64,000 bases of DNA from Taenia hydatigena (Eukaryota; Platyhelminthes; Cestoda; Cyclophyllidea; Taeniidae): NCBI GenBank assembly GCA_036345935.2, contig JADWOT020000005.1, positions 806,001 to 870,000 on the forward strand, written 5' to 3'. Under the pieces are notes generated by a model. That model saw nothing but the letters and a program-made list of their open reading frames with translations, had not been told where the DNA came from and did no database searches. The number at the start of each line of letters is the position of its first letter. The stretch's first letter is position 1. Below are positions 28,901 to 39,680 of this stretch, piece by piece. Position numbers and translations under genes: made by a program.

Positions 28901-29719
28901 CAACGCCTATATTCAGTCAATGCTATCTCATGGGTGCACGATTGAAATTCTCACTAAATGTGTTTTTTTTCAAGAAATCTTAAGCAGCTGAACTCCAGCA
29001 AGGCGACACGCTTACTGCGTGTGTGCAGAAGGAGAAGGTGGAATGGTAAACAATGAGAAAACAAAGAGACGGCATTTGTGATACAACTCATCCATGGCAG
29101 ACTCCAATGTAAAACAAAACAGAAAACAATAAGCACAGGGTATTTCGCAGTGTTTCTTGACGGCGTGCTAGCAAAAAATAAGTCAGTTGTGCCATGGTGA
29201 GCAATTTTCGCAGTTTTATGCCCACACAACAGCTGTAATGCACCAAGATTGTAGTCTTTTGAACTATCATTGCGCTTGAAAACAGCTTAGCCTATTCTTG
29301 GCTCGTTATCAACTGACTAACATTAGGCTTTCATGCAATTCCTGTATTCAATTTATCCGCATCCGTACGAGCGAAGACTGCATGCAACCAGCTCATTCTA
29401 ACGCCGACAACTACGGGTGTTTGGTGTCCATCATTCCTATGCTCAGGCAGATCAATGCAATCGTAGGGAAGTCCAAATAAAAGAGGCTCATTTTCAACTT
29501 GTTGCTTACAAAACCCTTTGCTAAGCTGCTTCATGTTTTACAGGCAGTCAATGAGGCCCCTGACCACGCTCATTCCGAAAAGTGGTAAGGGTGCCCCAAC
29601 AAAGTGCTGTGACAGGACTATTTAAAACTAATTTTCAAGAGTTAATCATATAGCAGGTTACATTGCTTGCATCGTTTATGAAAGAGGCTGAGGTAAAGGC
29701 TTGTGAAGCATGTCACTGC
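22979..29719. other. Long stretch without a recognisable gene
   Basis: Several frames of 80-121 codons occur (for example 23208-23573 +, 25691-25984 +, 28954-29229 -). Most overlap frames on the other strand and none shows a recognisable domain. The 26398-26676 (+) frame is rich in hydrophobic residues but lacks a clear membrane topology. No RNA gene was seen. Confidence 0.45.
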
Positions 29720-30993
29720 CAGTAAGCCAATACCTTCTTGTCTCCACATCTCCTCTGAATCTAACAAACCAAAATGCTCAGCATGGTTGCCTCCGATTTT
29801 ACCCAATATCTCCTTTATTTCTTCACTAATGTGTATTCTGAATGCCAGAAGAAAAGATGTTGCATCGAAGTTATGGCGAAAGGGAAGTAGGCAACGGGAA
29901 GCGCCGCTAACCGGCTCCTGGATTGCTCTATCTTTAGTGCTCGAATAACGGTATCACCAAAGAGACAGTAACGAGGCCTATGAAATCAGCAACGCAAAGT
30001 CCTGCAAGTAAGCGTCGCATCGTTCCTTCAATGTTATGCAACTGACTACATAGTTTGTAGTCTCAATTAGAGGCGAAGGTTAAATGCTTTACTTAAAAGT
30101 CAATTCCTGAAAGCTCTCTCCATGCCAATCGGTCGGTGTTTTATACTTGTTTGAAGTTGTCTGCATGTTACTCTATTTACTGACAACTTAGTGGACACAG
30201 AAAGGTCTCAAATGGAAGGGCACACTTGCAAAAGAATGCATCAATTGATGCAGCACCTGTGCGGAAGTAGTGACAAGGCACGACTTGCAGCACGAAGCCA
30301 TGTTATGGCGATCGAATTAATGGTACCTATTTTCCGCCTTTGATAATGTGACTATCCATTGACGTGTCAGACGCCAAATGCGACAAATATTGGTAAAATC
30401 GTCAGAAAACTAATTAGTCGATGCATTCATCCCACTTGGAACACGTGGCATGTTTCTGTTTGTGTCCCAATTAAACTTGACGCGAACAGTACCGTATCCC
30501 TAAATACATCCGGCTGTATCGTGTGAAGGTCTTGATTAACTTATTCTTTCCCGCTGACGCAGAATCGCCAAGTGAACATGGCAGCATACTGTGGCGAAGA
30601 GAACTACCTACCTGTGGACGTTTGGGATACTCTTCTTCGCGAATTCCACGTTCTAGAATCTCCTCCACTGGCGCATCTTCTAGTCCACATGGTTTCGTCT
30701 GATAGAAGACTTCTTGCACTATTATGCCGATTGCATGGACACCACCCGGCTCGGTTTCAATCAAAGCTGCTGTCTCATCGCGCAGTAGCTCAGATGTTGC
30801 CCACAATTTTTCTGTGGATGTGAAACAATGGCGGGTGGTCAATGCAACTAACGCCCAGGTTTGATTGAAGAACAACTGCCTGTTAGGTTGTAGATCTTGG
30901 GATGCCAAAGTCGGTAATTTATAAGACACATCGGCAGCTGACAAAGCGATCGATTGATTGTAGTCTTCTGGAAGCTTTAAGACTTGTGCTGTG
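29720..30993 (-). pseudogene. Receptor-type guanylate cyclase pseudogene (kinase-homology and cyclase domains)
   Basis: Reading right to left on the minus strand: at 30976-30993 H..SLKAS and at 30901-30925 VL*ITDFG recall the H-G-x-L-K...NC...VLKITDFG core of the kinase-homology domain (TAA at 30919-30921). In another frame come KLWATSELLR (about 30780-30812) and GIIVQEVFYQTKPCGLEDAP then EEILERG, the PELLR/GIILQEV...EEIIERV signature of membrane guanylate cyclases. This exon ends in CAG|GTAGGT (donor at 30611). Further on are FSDDFTNIC (30381-30409; normally FSDIVGFT), a YK..ETIGD-like trace (30121-30146), an exon start at 29977 reading PRYCLFGDTV, and FRIHISEEIKEILGKIGG near 29790-29850. 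Family members make cGMP at the membrane. Here the DVYSFG segment has become GGVHAIG, the PRYCLFGDTVN motif has lost its final Asn, and several stops and frame changes separate the blocks. No extracellular or transmembrane part was found upstream. Retained splice sites suggest a decayed gene copy rather than a processed retrocopy. Confidence 0.8.
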
Positions 30994-33900
30994 GAGGGAC
31001 TCCTTTCCCTTGTAATGCTTCACCGAAGGTAGTTGCACAAATTAGAGACGAGAGGCGCAGAGATTTGTTTAGCAGCCATGAGACAGCATCTACTCACCTT
31101 TTACCACGAAATCGTGTTAAAGGTAGGTCATTGGAAAAGCAACTGCTGCATTTGGCGCTAAGTAAAGATGAAGGTGTGGCATGTATAGTGGTACGAATTA
31201 TCTGTTGCACATGGACGGATTCAGTGTTCGAGCTACAGACGTCTAGTTTTGCTAAGCCCGTGGTTTGGCAACAACAAGGAGTGCAAGACCGGGTCAAAGT
31301 AGCTGTCTACATAAGTATCATACCTACTTTTTAACGACGGTCATTTAACATTTAAAAATTAGCATCTTCAGACAGCCAACTCCACCATATCATCTAATTC
31401 CACAGTTGACAAGACTTCTTCTACTCTTCAGTCTTCAATAGTATTCGCTGAGAAGAGTTCTGCTCGAATGCAAAGGATATTCCAAATGGGAATTCCCGTC
31501 GAAAACGCGTACCGCACAGTACGTGTGTGAGAAACACAGTAGTGAGTGGAGAGAGAGTGAAATTCTGGAATTAGTTATGTGCCAATGCATTGATGCGTAC
31601 TTGCATCTGAAATACCGTGGGATTTTAGACGCGCCCAACCCCACCAGCCTGTGGATATCCCTGAGTGTCCCTCTGCGGTCTGCCGGATTTCGTTTGGTTG
31701 TCTACTCATCTCTCCGAATGTAGAATCCCAACCGGTGTCGTAGCACGCAGACAACTTTCTTACGCATAATGGTTGCAGTGCTAGTGTGTAAGCATGGTTA
31801 GGTGAAAGGAGCTCAAGGGCGCCATACACATAGGCTAAATGCGACATGGATGAATTCGGAGTCACTAAATAGATAAACAAATTTTAGAAGGATTTGTAGA
31901 CAGATGTGAGAGGGGTTGCGGTGCTAAGCAGACTTGCGAGGATATGGGCGGATGGAGGGGTTGACCCAGAATATATAGTGGGCCAGTTCGAGTTTGTGTC
32001 AAAGGTGGGTCAGTGAATTTTACATAAAATTCACTGGAAAATGAATTGATACGCGAACTGATATACCACAGTGTTTACAAATATGGGTAGATTAGGATTG
32101 AATCGATGAATCGACTGGCAGAAAATTGATTTGAGATGTGTCTGCTAATGACTTGAAACTGCCTTGGTTAAAATTGGATAAAATCAGGAATGAAGTGGGC
32201 TTTATTAAATGAGCATGTGCTTTGGCCAAGGGCCAAAGCAAAGCTATATAAAATTCATCGAATTCTTTGTGCTCCTGATAGCATGTCATTTGCACTCATT
32301 ATGCAAGGTGCGGTGGTGCAACTCGAGACTCCTGATGCCACGGGCAATCAATGACATCTCAGACGCGATGCACGGCATTTACTGGCAGGTAGGCAAGGCT
32401 TGTTGTAAAAGACCAAGGTGCACGACCCAAATGCATCCACGTCTGCTGTTATGTCAAAGTCTTTAAACACGGAAAGGAAGCCGGCTCGAGGTCATAGACC
32501 ACTCATACTGTGTCACCAACACGCAATATCATGCCGTTCACATGCGAGCATTTCTTGCTTCACTTGGGTGGCATGCCGTTCGTCTGAGTTGGATTATTTT
32601 GAATGCTGAGGGGAAGATGACTTTGTGTTTGCCCATTTAAGTATGGTGGAGGGATTTATCGTTTGCGCTGAGAGGAGATGCAGGACTGGCGCAAAAGTTG
32701 GGACACTACGCAAGTGAGAGGAGCAATGGGCATTAAAGATCGCGCATCTTTTTAAATTCAATCCAATAAATGAACCAACCTTTTATCCTAGCCAGGCTTT
32801 CTGCACTACCATCACTGTTCCCCTACCGCACGACCTGGTGAAATGCAAGCGGTAACTTACTTTTCGTCACTGCAACCGCCGTCTTATAACATTAGAAATA
32901 TTTGCGTATTCATGTGCATGGAACGATGGTGCTCGACTAGGTGGCACGCCAAGTTTATGGTAAAATCGCCATTTGAGTTCTTCTACCTGGAGTCCAATCA
33001 AAGACACTCCAACAACGTCAAAGCAAACTGCAGATCAGCTTATTTGCTATGTTTACTAACGCTTTGACCATGCACTTCGGAGTAATCCCTTTACTCAATC
33101 CTCCACTGTACGATGAAGTCAACACAATCGCCTAGTGACCGATGAAATTCGGCTGTCATTCCTGAACAAGGAATTTTTCCCGATCCGTAGCTCACCTTCA
33201 TCTAGTGCATATACCTACGAAACCGTCACCTGTGGAACGTCATTTGCGTTCTTTCTATTTAGGCTTACGCAATCAATCACGGGTTTAAATGACTCTTTGT
33301 AATTTATTTATGAGAATTTACTGACTTGTTAATGAAAATAATTTTGAAGACTATTCACATACTTGGGTGCGAGTAGGGTCACCAAGATCTTCCGGGATAT
33401 GCGGCAATCCATAGACTTCTATTTCCGGTCAAAGTTCCCAACCTTTAACAGTTCAGGATAAAACTCGAGTGGATGAATTTTCGACGAGAGTTGTAGTTAA
33501 AGCGTCACCTTCAATAGTGCATGTATGAGCAATTAGACCATAGTAGAAAAGAGTTCTAGTCACTGACAGTTACCTAATGCGTCGCGGGTAAGTCTTGACG
33601 CCGCTAATCGAGAAGACAGGCAACAAGTCCACTTCTCGCGTTAGATAGCAGACAGTGCTGTGGTTTCTAGTCAACTCAACGCTCGCGCACAATGCTTAGC
33701 TGCCAAAGGCGATGGAACGTTGAACATCAGCTCATCTATCGGTGATAGCATTCATCGCAAGGATTCCCGCTCACAACATCTGAGCGCTCATTTCTTCAAC
33801 CGCTTGAGTTTCGCATGACTCGTGCCCGAGATGAATAAGCAACACGCCTTTAAACAAACCTTTAAACACTTCCATCTTAGAGTCAGGGCATTTTTGCTTA

Positions 33901-34516
33901 AGCTCGCCTCAATCAGGTCGCTGAAAAGTGGAATCACCCAGCAGTCTTACACATTATTTCTTGCTGCTGCCTGTATGAACCAATCGACGCCCATTTTATC
34001 TTTCTTTAGGTGGTTAGGATTGTAGTTCCTTATTCCTACGAATCCAATTCAAGGCATTAGTGAGTCTACACGTAAATATTTTCTTTGTATATCAATGATT
34101 GATAGGATCGAAGGCCCATCGTTTAGGCAGCAGAAGCGAAAAGCAGCTGCAAAATGAAAGCTCAGAAGATATGCCAAACAATATCGTGCAGCCCTCCAGC
34201 ACTAAACAACAAATAAATGACAGCCTACTTTCCAATTAATCCGTGTTCGTATCTTTATTTTGCCAAACGCACATCACTAGAGCGAACTCGGTTGTACATC
34301 AATGAGAAGGGATCGAAACGACAAAATCTACATTTGTCACAATGAATAGTTTACAAAGATTAGTCCCCTGACTGATAAATGGAGATGCACGACTGTCGGC
34401 CCGACTATTCTCTGCACTAGTGAGTCGCAAAATAAGAAAAAATAGCGCTTTTAGCAAACACAAGTCTTGAGCTATGGTATTCGAGGGGGGCACATTAGTC
34501 GACAGTTTGGGCAGAC
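30994..34516. other. No gene recognised; one short perfect hairpin
   Basis: A frame of 116 codons (30984-31334, +) and one of 101 codons (31575-31880, -) have no recognisable domain. On the minus strand an AAAAG|GTGAGT donor-like site lies near 31100. I could not link the frame before it to the guanylate cyclase pseudogene. The hairpin at 32218-32240 is listed separately. Confidence 0.45.
32218..32240. repeat. Perfect 10-bp inverted repeat with 3-base loop
   Basis: TGCTTTGGCC, AAG, GGCCAAAGCA. The arms are fully complementary. A weaker relative (TTTGGC, GAAG, GCCAAA) occurs near 40749. Both lie in apparent non-coding DNA. Function unknown. Confidence 0.6.
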
Positions 34517-34674
34517 TTACAATAAGGGTGACGGCAACATAAGGATCATTGAGGTAAATGCAGTCCAATAGATCGTGGTGGTTGCAAATGATGTGGCAGA
34601 ACCTCCTGAAGTTGTCTTCACAGGGTTTGTAACGTGTGAAGTGCCATTCGTCGTAGTTGCGGCTTCACCTTCCC
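34517..34674 (-). CDS. C-terminal exon of a secreted FN3 protein, Thr/Ser-rich with hydrophobic tail
   Basis: The minus-strand exon starts after an ACAAG acceptor at 34675 and ends with TAA at 34517-34519. It codes for about 52 residues: EGEAATTTNGTSH, a Thr/Ser-rich stalk with NGT as a possible N-glycosylation site, then TSGGSATSFATTTIYW and a hydrophobic end (MILMLPSPLL). It joins the FN3 exon at 34910-35143 in phase 1, with a 235-base intron and a shared Gly codon. The final exons of EG95/45W-type oncosphere antigens have the same layout, a short TSG..S linker and a hydrophobic terminus. The tail has no basic residue after it, so a GPI-type anchor or secretion signal is as likely as a transmembrane helix. 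No polyadenylation signal was identified. Confidence 0.6.
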
Positions 34675-34909
34675 CTTGTATCCAAAACAATAATTCGAGT
34701 GAATTACATATTTCATTGCCCAAATGTCAACTAATTACTAACTGTAAATGAAAGGATAATTGGACCTGCCTTATTAAGGACGACTGTTTCACTCTCTGCG
34801 GTCGAGTTATCATGACAGAATGAAACATGTTTAGCTGTATTTTGGTTCCTAATAAATGTGATCATTTTCAGTGGTTCAGCATTCCAGAAAAGGAGTAAAG
34901 AGAACTCAC

Positions 34910-35143
34910 CTTCCTTCAAAGGTGGCGTATTTGCCCTTACTGCTTCGCCATAACTACCGACTTTCTCCCCCATCACCGAAGCTTTCTGCCGAATGTAAAT
35001 GGATTTAGAAGGTCCATCGTCAAGAAGGAGATCGATAAGATAGCCAGTAATGGTGCCGCTGGGTCTAAGCGGCTTTACCCGCGTCATGTTCACCGTATTT
35101 GAGTCGATTACTATAAGCTGTACGTTTCGGGGAGTATCCTGAC
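34910..35143 (-). CDS. Fibronectin type III domain exon (shortened domain)
   Basis: Minus-strand exon of 234 bases with phase-1 boundaries at both ends: acceptor TGTGTGTGCAG before 35143, donor G|GTGAGT after 34910. It reads DTPRNVQLIVIDSNTVNMT, RVKPLRPSGTITGYLI, then DDGPSKSIYIRQKASVMGE and VGSYGEAVRANTPPLKE. PRNVQ, the PxGxITGY turn and the SYGEAVRANTPP end are FN3 hallmarks. Two things are odd. The core Trp expected after V-N-M-T is Arg (CGG for TGG). The domain has about 78 residues instead of about 90, because the stretch around strands C' to E (usually L..L.P.T.Y) is missing. The exon joins the tail exon at 34517-34674 in frame. No signal-peptide exon with a matching phase was found to the right. 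It is either a diverged gene or a recently damaged copy. Confidence 0.62.
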
Positions 35144-37224
35144 CTGCACACACAACAAGGATGATGATTAGCCACTATTGTTGGGTGGGCGATAAGGCTT
35201 CGTACCTCACTGCATTCTCACGCGCATTCAATGAATAAGGAGTAAATTCAAAATTGTCAAGCATCAGGGCGGATGGAGAAATGTATAAAGATTAATTCAG
35301 AATAATAAGGGACTGCGCGCCATGCTTTGGGTGCCGGCAAGGCAGCTAATGAGTTAGGGGTGTCAGGCAAGACGGTCTCACAGCACGACATTTCGCATTA
35401 CACATGCCGCATAATCCACAATTGCATGCCTGATCAAGACCTCGAAACTACCGACTTATCATTTAACGCTTATGAAATTGCGCATCGAACCAGACAAAGC
35501 ACTATGAAACTCAACGGAAGTTTAGCCTTGCAACTAACTTTTACAAGCTCATGACAATAGACAGGAAGCGCAAGCTAAGAAATACAATTATTTAAAACGA
35601 AGTTATTGTATCTATTAGTTCCGTTGTCGCAGAGGACTTTAGTATAAGTAGAGGCAAAAGCGCATGTGCTTGTGGATTGGCGGTAAAGTAGAAAGTTATA
35701 ACATCGGACGCGATCTGATTGTTACTTTCAACCAGCTGGACCCCAAATGTCTTCCGCTACACTTATGAACCCTCTCCTTCTCCGCATATTACCAGAGGCA
35801 ATAAATTCCGCCTTTTTAATCTTACCCAAAGCAACAAATGTTGATGCAGTTTGCATTAAGTCACTCAAGTTAAGCAACGATGTGCATATGTTTCTTTTAC
35901 AAGGCTTAATTCATGCACTCATGCGTCAACTAGGCAAAAACGCCAAGGTGAAATGAAGCTGGACAAAGTCCTACTTATCGCACGGTGGATGCAATTCCAA
36001 ATAGAATTTAACAATGAATAGGAAAAGTGGGAAGCGAGGTGAGCAGTAGCTGTAGTACAAAGGGAACGGACGTGTCTGCCCAGCTGTACCAAGTCGATTT
36101 GACTGAGATGTGATGTGATACGAAGATCCTACACACCCTTCGTCCTTGCTATGTTTACTAATTTAGCAAATATTCTCCTTTGTGAATGTTTAGAGCATAT
36201 GCTAATTAGAGTAAGGCAGAAAAGGGTAACCTACGGGCTGGCGCTGCGAGCGCTCCATGCAAGACGGAAGATAACAATAAGATAAGGCTGATCTCTTCAA
36301 GAAATAGCTCACATTTCCATATTACGCACGTGTGCTTATAACTGTGTTGTAAGCCAATAAAATAGCCCTCTCTTACCTCGCAAAGCAGTCTGCGCATTTG
36401 CACGCACACCATGAAATCATTGATCATTGAATCGTTTGGGCTAACGTGCTGGTTAGTCTGGTGAGGATGCCTGCCTTATCATTACTGCAGCATTCGTCCT
36501 CAACTATTTGACGAGCTAAAATAGTGTGATTGAGTAATTCGCACGGATTCACGAGAAAGCTAACACGAACACCAGAACCGCAAAAGGATATGGGTTAACA
36601 ATAACAAAGTCAGTGGATGTAGACCTGTCGGTTGCAGCGATTGTAGATATGAACGCCAAATCTTTGGGTTGAGCGTTGCAGAATTGGCGCTAGATCCACT
36701 CAACAAACACTTCTTCCACTTTCATTTGACTTGAGATATGCCTTCATAATACATTATGTCCTATGCATCAAAAAGCACTTAATAGCGATATGAGGACAAT
36801 AATTCTAAACCTGTGGCCAGTAGGCACTGGTCTGGGCTTACTTCCAACCCATAATGTCTAACGGACCAATCTGTACTTCAAACAACTGCAGCTGTTGCTT
36901 AAAATGTGCTACGGTGACAAGCTGAGCAAACATTTGTCGAAAGGTCCAGCTACTTAAGTTAATCAGTGGTGGTAGCAAAGGCTTTTTCAATGAGCTGAGG
37001 TATGGGATTGACTTGAACGAGGGGTTGCCCTTTACCACCCGTTATAGACTCTTCATTCGACGGTGCGCTGCAGTTCTAGGTGCACAAGTCAATGAATGAT
37101 CAAATGAGGAGTCGATTGGCATAGTTAGAAATGACTCAGCATCCAGCAAGGGCATATATTCATTCAAATACAAGATGTCATCTTTTTGCCACTGCAACAT
37201 GAAGCGCCATATTCCTTACCGGGT
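35144..37224. other. Upstream flank of the FN3 unit; no clear first exon
   Basis: I searched the minus strand for a signal-peptide exon ending in phase 1. A frame at about 36236-36300 reads ISLILLLSSVLHGALAAPAR before a GTTACC donor-like site, which looks like a secretion signal, but it lacks an in-frame ATG close by and ends in phase 2. It is therefore not annotated as the first exon. Other frames here have no recognisable motif. Confidence 0.35.
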
Positions 37225-37880
37225 GAAAATCACACCTACAGAATCACTTCGATGGCATGAAAACTTCACGCGCTGATATTTCATTCTCAACAAACCACGC
37301 TTTAACAAAATAAAAGGACCTGCATAGTAAACTGACTCTTTCCTTGACTAGCTGTTTGGATGCATGGGCAAATTTAATCTCTTGAGGTTGTACTCTTGCA
37401 TTGAGGCATGGCCTTTGGGCCATGCTGATGGCCCCTAAGACTTTCTACGCGAGAGTTAGCAATCTGTTCTCTCGTAAAGATTCAGTTTATTGCAGCGTCA
37501 ATAATGGCCCATGTCACTACATTTATGAGGTTTTAAGGAAACCTGTTCGACTCTTCATGCTTGATGAGTTTGCCGATGGCTAAAAATGGATCAATCTCGC
37601 ACGATAATTCTAACCCATGCGAGTAGGCGATGAATGCTAATCTCAGGTCAGCAGCTAACTCTGTATCCATCCTAAGGCAAAGGTGAAACGAATAAGATGA
37701 AAGAATACGGTAGATAACGCAGATCAATATGAAGGCGTAGAGGTCATCAGGTGGGTACTGAGACTGAGTCAACGTAAACTTGTGCACTATCGGTTGATGT
37801 GTGAGCGCATGCACACTAACCATGTGATCTGTGGCGGACCTCCGCCTTGGATATGCTTGACCGTCTCCTCCTGACATTCC
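37225..37880 (-). mobile_element. Decayed Ty3/gypsy-like integrase segment, copy 1
   Basis: Direct homologue of 38990-39680. On the minus strand the first part reads PPDDLYAFILICVIYRILSS then MDTELAADLRLAFIA. This fits the gypsy integrase end, where W-DDLLPF..LAYR is followed by G-REMRLPADL. A later frame gives AQRPCLNARVQPQEI and, in a third frame, ESVYYAGPFILLKRGLLRMK, corresponding to the basic segment and the GPF motif of the integrase C-terminus. Stops and frame changes separate the blocks, so it is not functional. Protein-level similarity between the two copies is clearer than their match to the family, so the duplication is certain but the gypsy label is an inference. A GCATGGCC/GGCCATGC hairpin lies at 37406-37425 within it. 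Confidence 0.55.
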
Positions 37881-38989
37881 GTGTAGAGACGTTCAACACC
37901 AGAAAATCCATTTTATTTTCAAAAGCAATGGCTGAGCGCATGATATCTAACAGCTAAAATTAACACATTAGTCTATAAAGTATGCCATCTTAAATCATTT
38001 CAAGAAGAGCCTTATTTATAATGGCTTTGTTAAGCCGTTGTCAAGACTTCCTTTTGCTTACTTTTCTGCACTTACTATTTTCTTCGCGAAGCACAGTGGA
38101 GTCCCAATGGGACTTTAAATTGACCGTATTATTGATAATGTAGAAATCAGGAATGACATACGAACCTTCATTTTCCAGGTAAGGGCTAAAACCACCCGCC
38201 ATTTTGCATCCATCTCAGTTGCAATCTCCCTAAGGGTTACTATTTGTACAAGAATTTGTCTACTGTTATCGATTGGACGAGAATCCTTGCTTGGCGTATT
38301 AGCATAGAGAAGCTTTGGGCTTGCTGGCACCTCTCGCTATCACACTTCATCCGATGCTATTCAATAGGTGTTAAGCAAAGCCTCGACATCGTCGGCGACA
38401 TAGGGTTGACTTCAGCTTTCAGATCAGCCAAGCTCAACTTTACTTTTTCAAGCTAGTCCAACAGTGTGTGCCATTGGGATTTTATGCAGGAGAAGGACAG
38501 TTACAAGCACAATGGAGAGCCACACAGATGAAGGAACGCGGATCCATGCGTGCAAGCGACTTATTGCGAACCCTTGACCACTTCAAGTGGCCGCAAGCCA
38601 TCGGAATTATTCGCCAAATCTTTAAACAAACGCTGCAAAACGCTATTTAATAAATGATTCCATTATTAAAGCGTTCATCCCGTTCCATTAATAGCCAGGC
38701 AATCATCATTGAAATTTCAACGTGGAATTTTAGGGCTTCTTTGGCTAATGCGCAGCGAACTGCAAATCCACTTGGCAAGGTCTAGCCTTCGATTACGGCT
38801 GAGGTCCATCCACCCAATTTTACCTGAAAGTAAACCAATTTATATGATTGACTTGAGCCTCAATGCAGCGGTCCATGCAATTTCTATGTGTACACATTGT
38901 TGAACGGTGAAATGAGTTATCGATTGCTATAGCTGAAAATAAATCACTATTCAGCCACAAACTGTCGTTTTGCTCTTACCGAGCTACGA
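37881..38989. other. Spacer between the two integrase-like copies
   Basis: Frames of 60-71 codons on both strands have no recognised motif. I could not find LTR-like direct repeats bordering either copy in this spacer. Confidence 0.4.
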
Positions 38990-39680
38990 GGCAGCATATT
39001 CTTTACTGTGTGGAAATTCACGCCTATAGAGTCACTTTGATGGCATGAAAGCCTCAAGCGCCAATGTTTCATTTTCAACAGACTACGCTTTATTAGAACA
39101 AAAGGACCTGCGTAGTAATCTAACCCTTTCCTTGACTGTCTGTTTAGTTTCACGGGCAAAGTTAGTCTCTTGAAGTTGTACCCTTGCGTTGAAGCATATC
39201 CTTTGGGCCGTGCTGATGGCCTCTAAGTCCATCTTTACAAAACCAAGTAGCCTTTTCTTCCGCAAAGCCTCAGTTCATTGTGTAACCAATAAAGACTCAT
39301 GTCACTACGTCTGTGGGATTTTTTTTGCAAACGTGCATGATCGCCATGTTTGATGCGCATGCTGATAACCAAAACTGAATTGATTTGCGCACAAGTCACC
39401 AATAGGAGTAGATGGGAATCCTAACTCATACAAATCAGCAATGAATGTAAAGCTCAAGTCAGCAGCTAACTCTTCATGCACCTTACAATGCAGCAGGAAC
39501 GAAGAGGGTGGAAAAGTAAGACAGATTATGGCGACCAATGTAAAGGTATAGAGGTCATCAGGTGAGCGTGTGGTTGAGCCCACGTAGACTCGTGCGCCAT
39601 CGGCTGACGCGTGGGATTTTTGATCCTCTCTGAACTTATTGGCTCTATCCAACACAACGCTGCACTTAAATGGGCGCAAT
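38990..39680 (-). mobile_element. Decayed Ty3/gypsy-like integrase segment, copy 2
   Basis: Second copy of 37225-37880, same strand, 1.8 kb away. It keeps SPDDLYTFTLVAIICLTFPP and HEELAADLSFTFIADLYELG, then AQRICFNARVQLQETNFA and, in a shifted frame, GLDYYAGPFVLIKRSLLKMK. Conserved nucleotide blocks shared with copy 1 include TTTGGGCC(G/A)TGCTGATGGCC and AAAAGGACCTGC(G/A)TAGTAA (plus strand). Copy 2 keeps a longer open frame (39305-39679, 124 codons) than copy 1. Both copies are 5'-truncated as far as I can see: no reverse transcriptase, RNase H or integrase zinc finger was found to the right. Confidence 0.55.

Noticed and set aside
30572..30823. An 83-codon plus-strand frame over the guanylate cyclase relic
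   Set aside because: It is the antisense shadow of the kinase-homology exon, whose minus-strand reading carries family motifs and a matching donor site.
36206..36427. Signal-like segment (ISLILLLSSVLHGALAAP) as first exon of the 35 kb FN3 gene
   Set aside because: No in-frame ATG close upstream, and the donor-like site leaves phase 2 while the FN3 exon needs phase 1.
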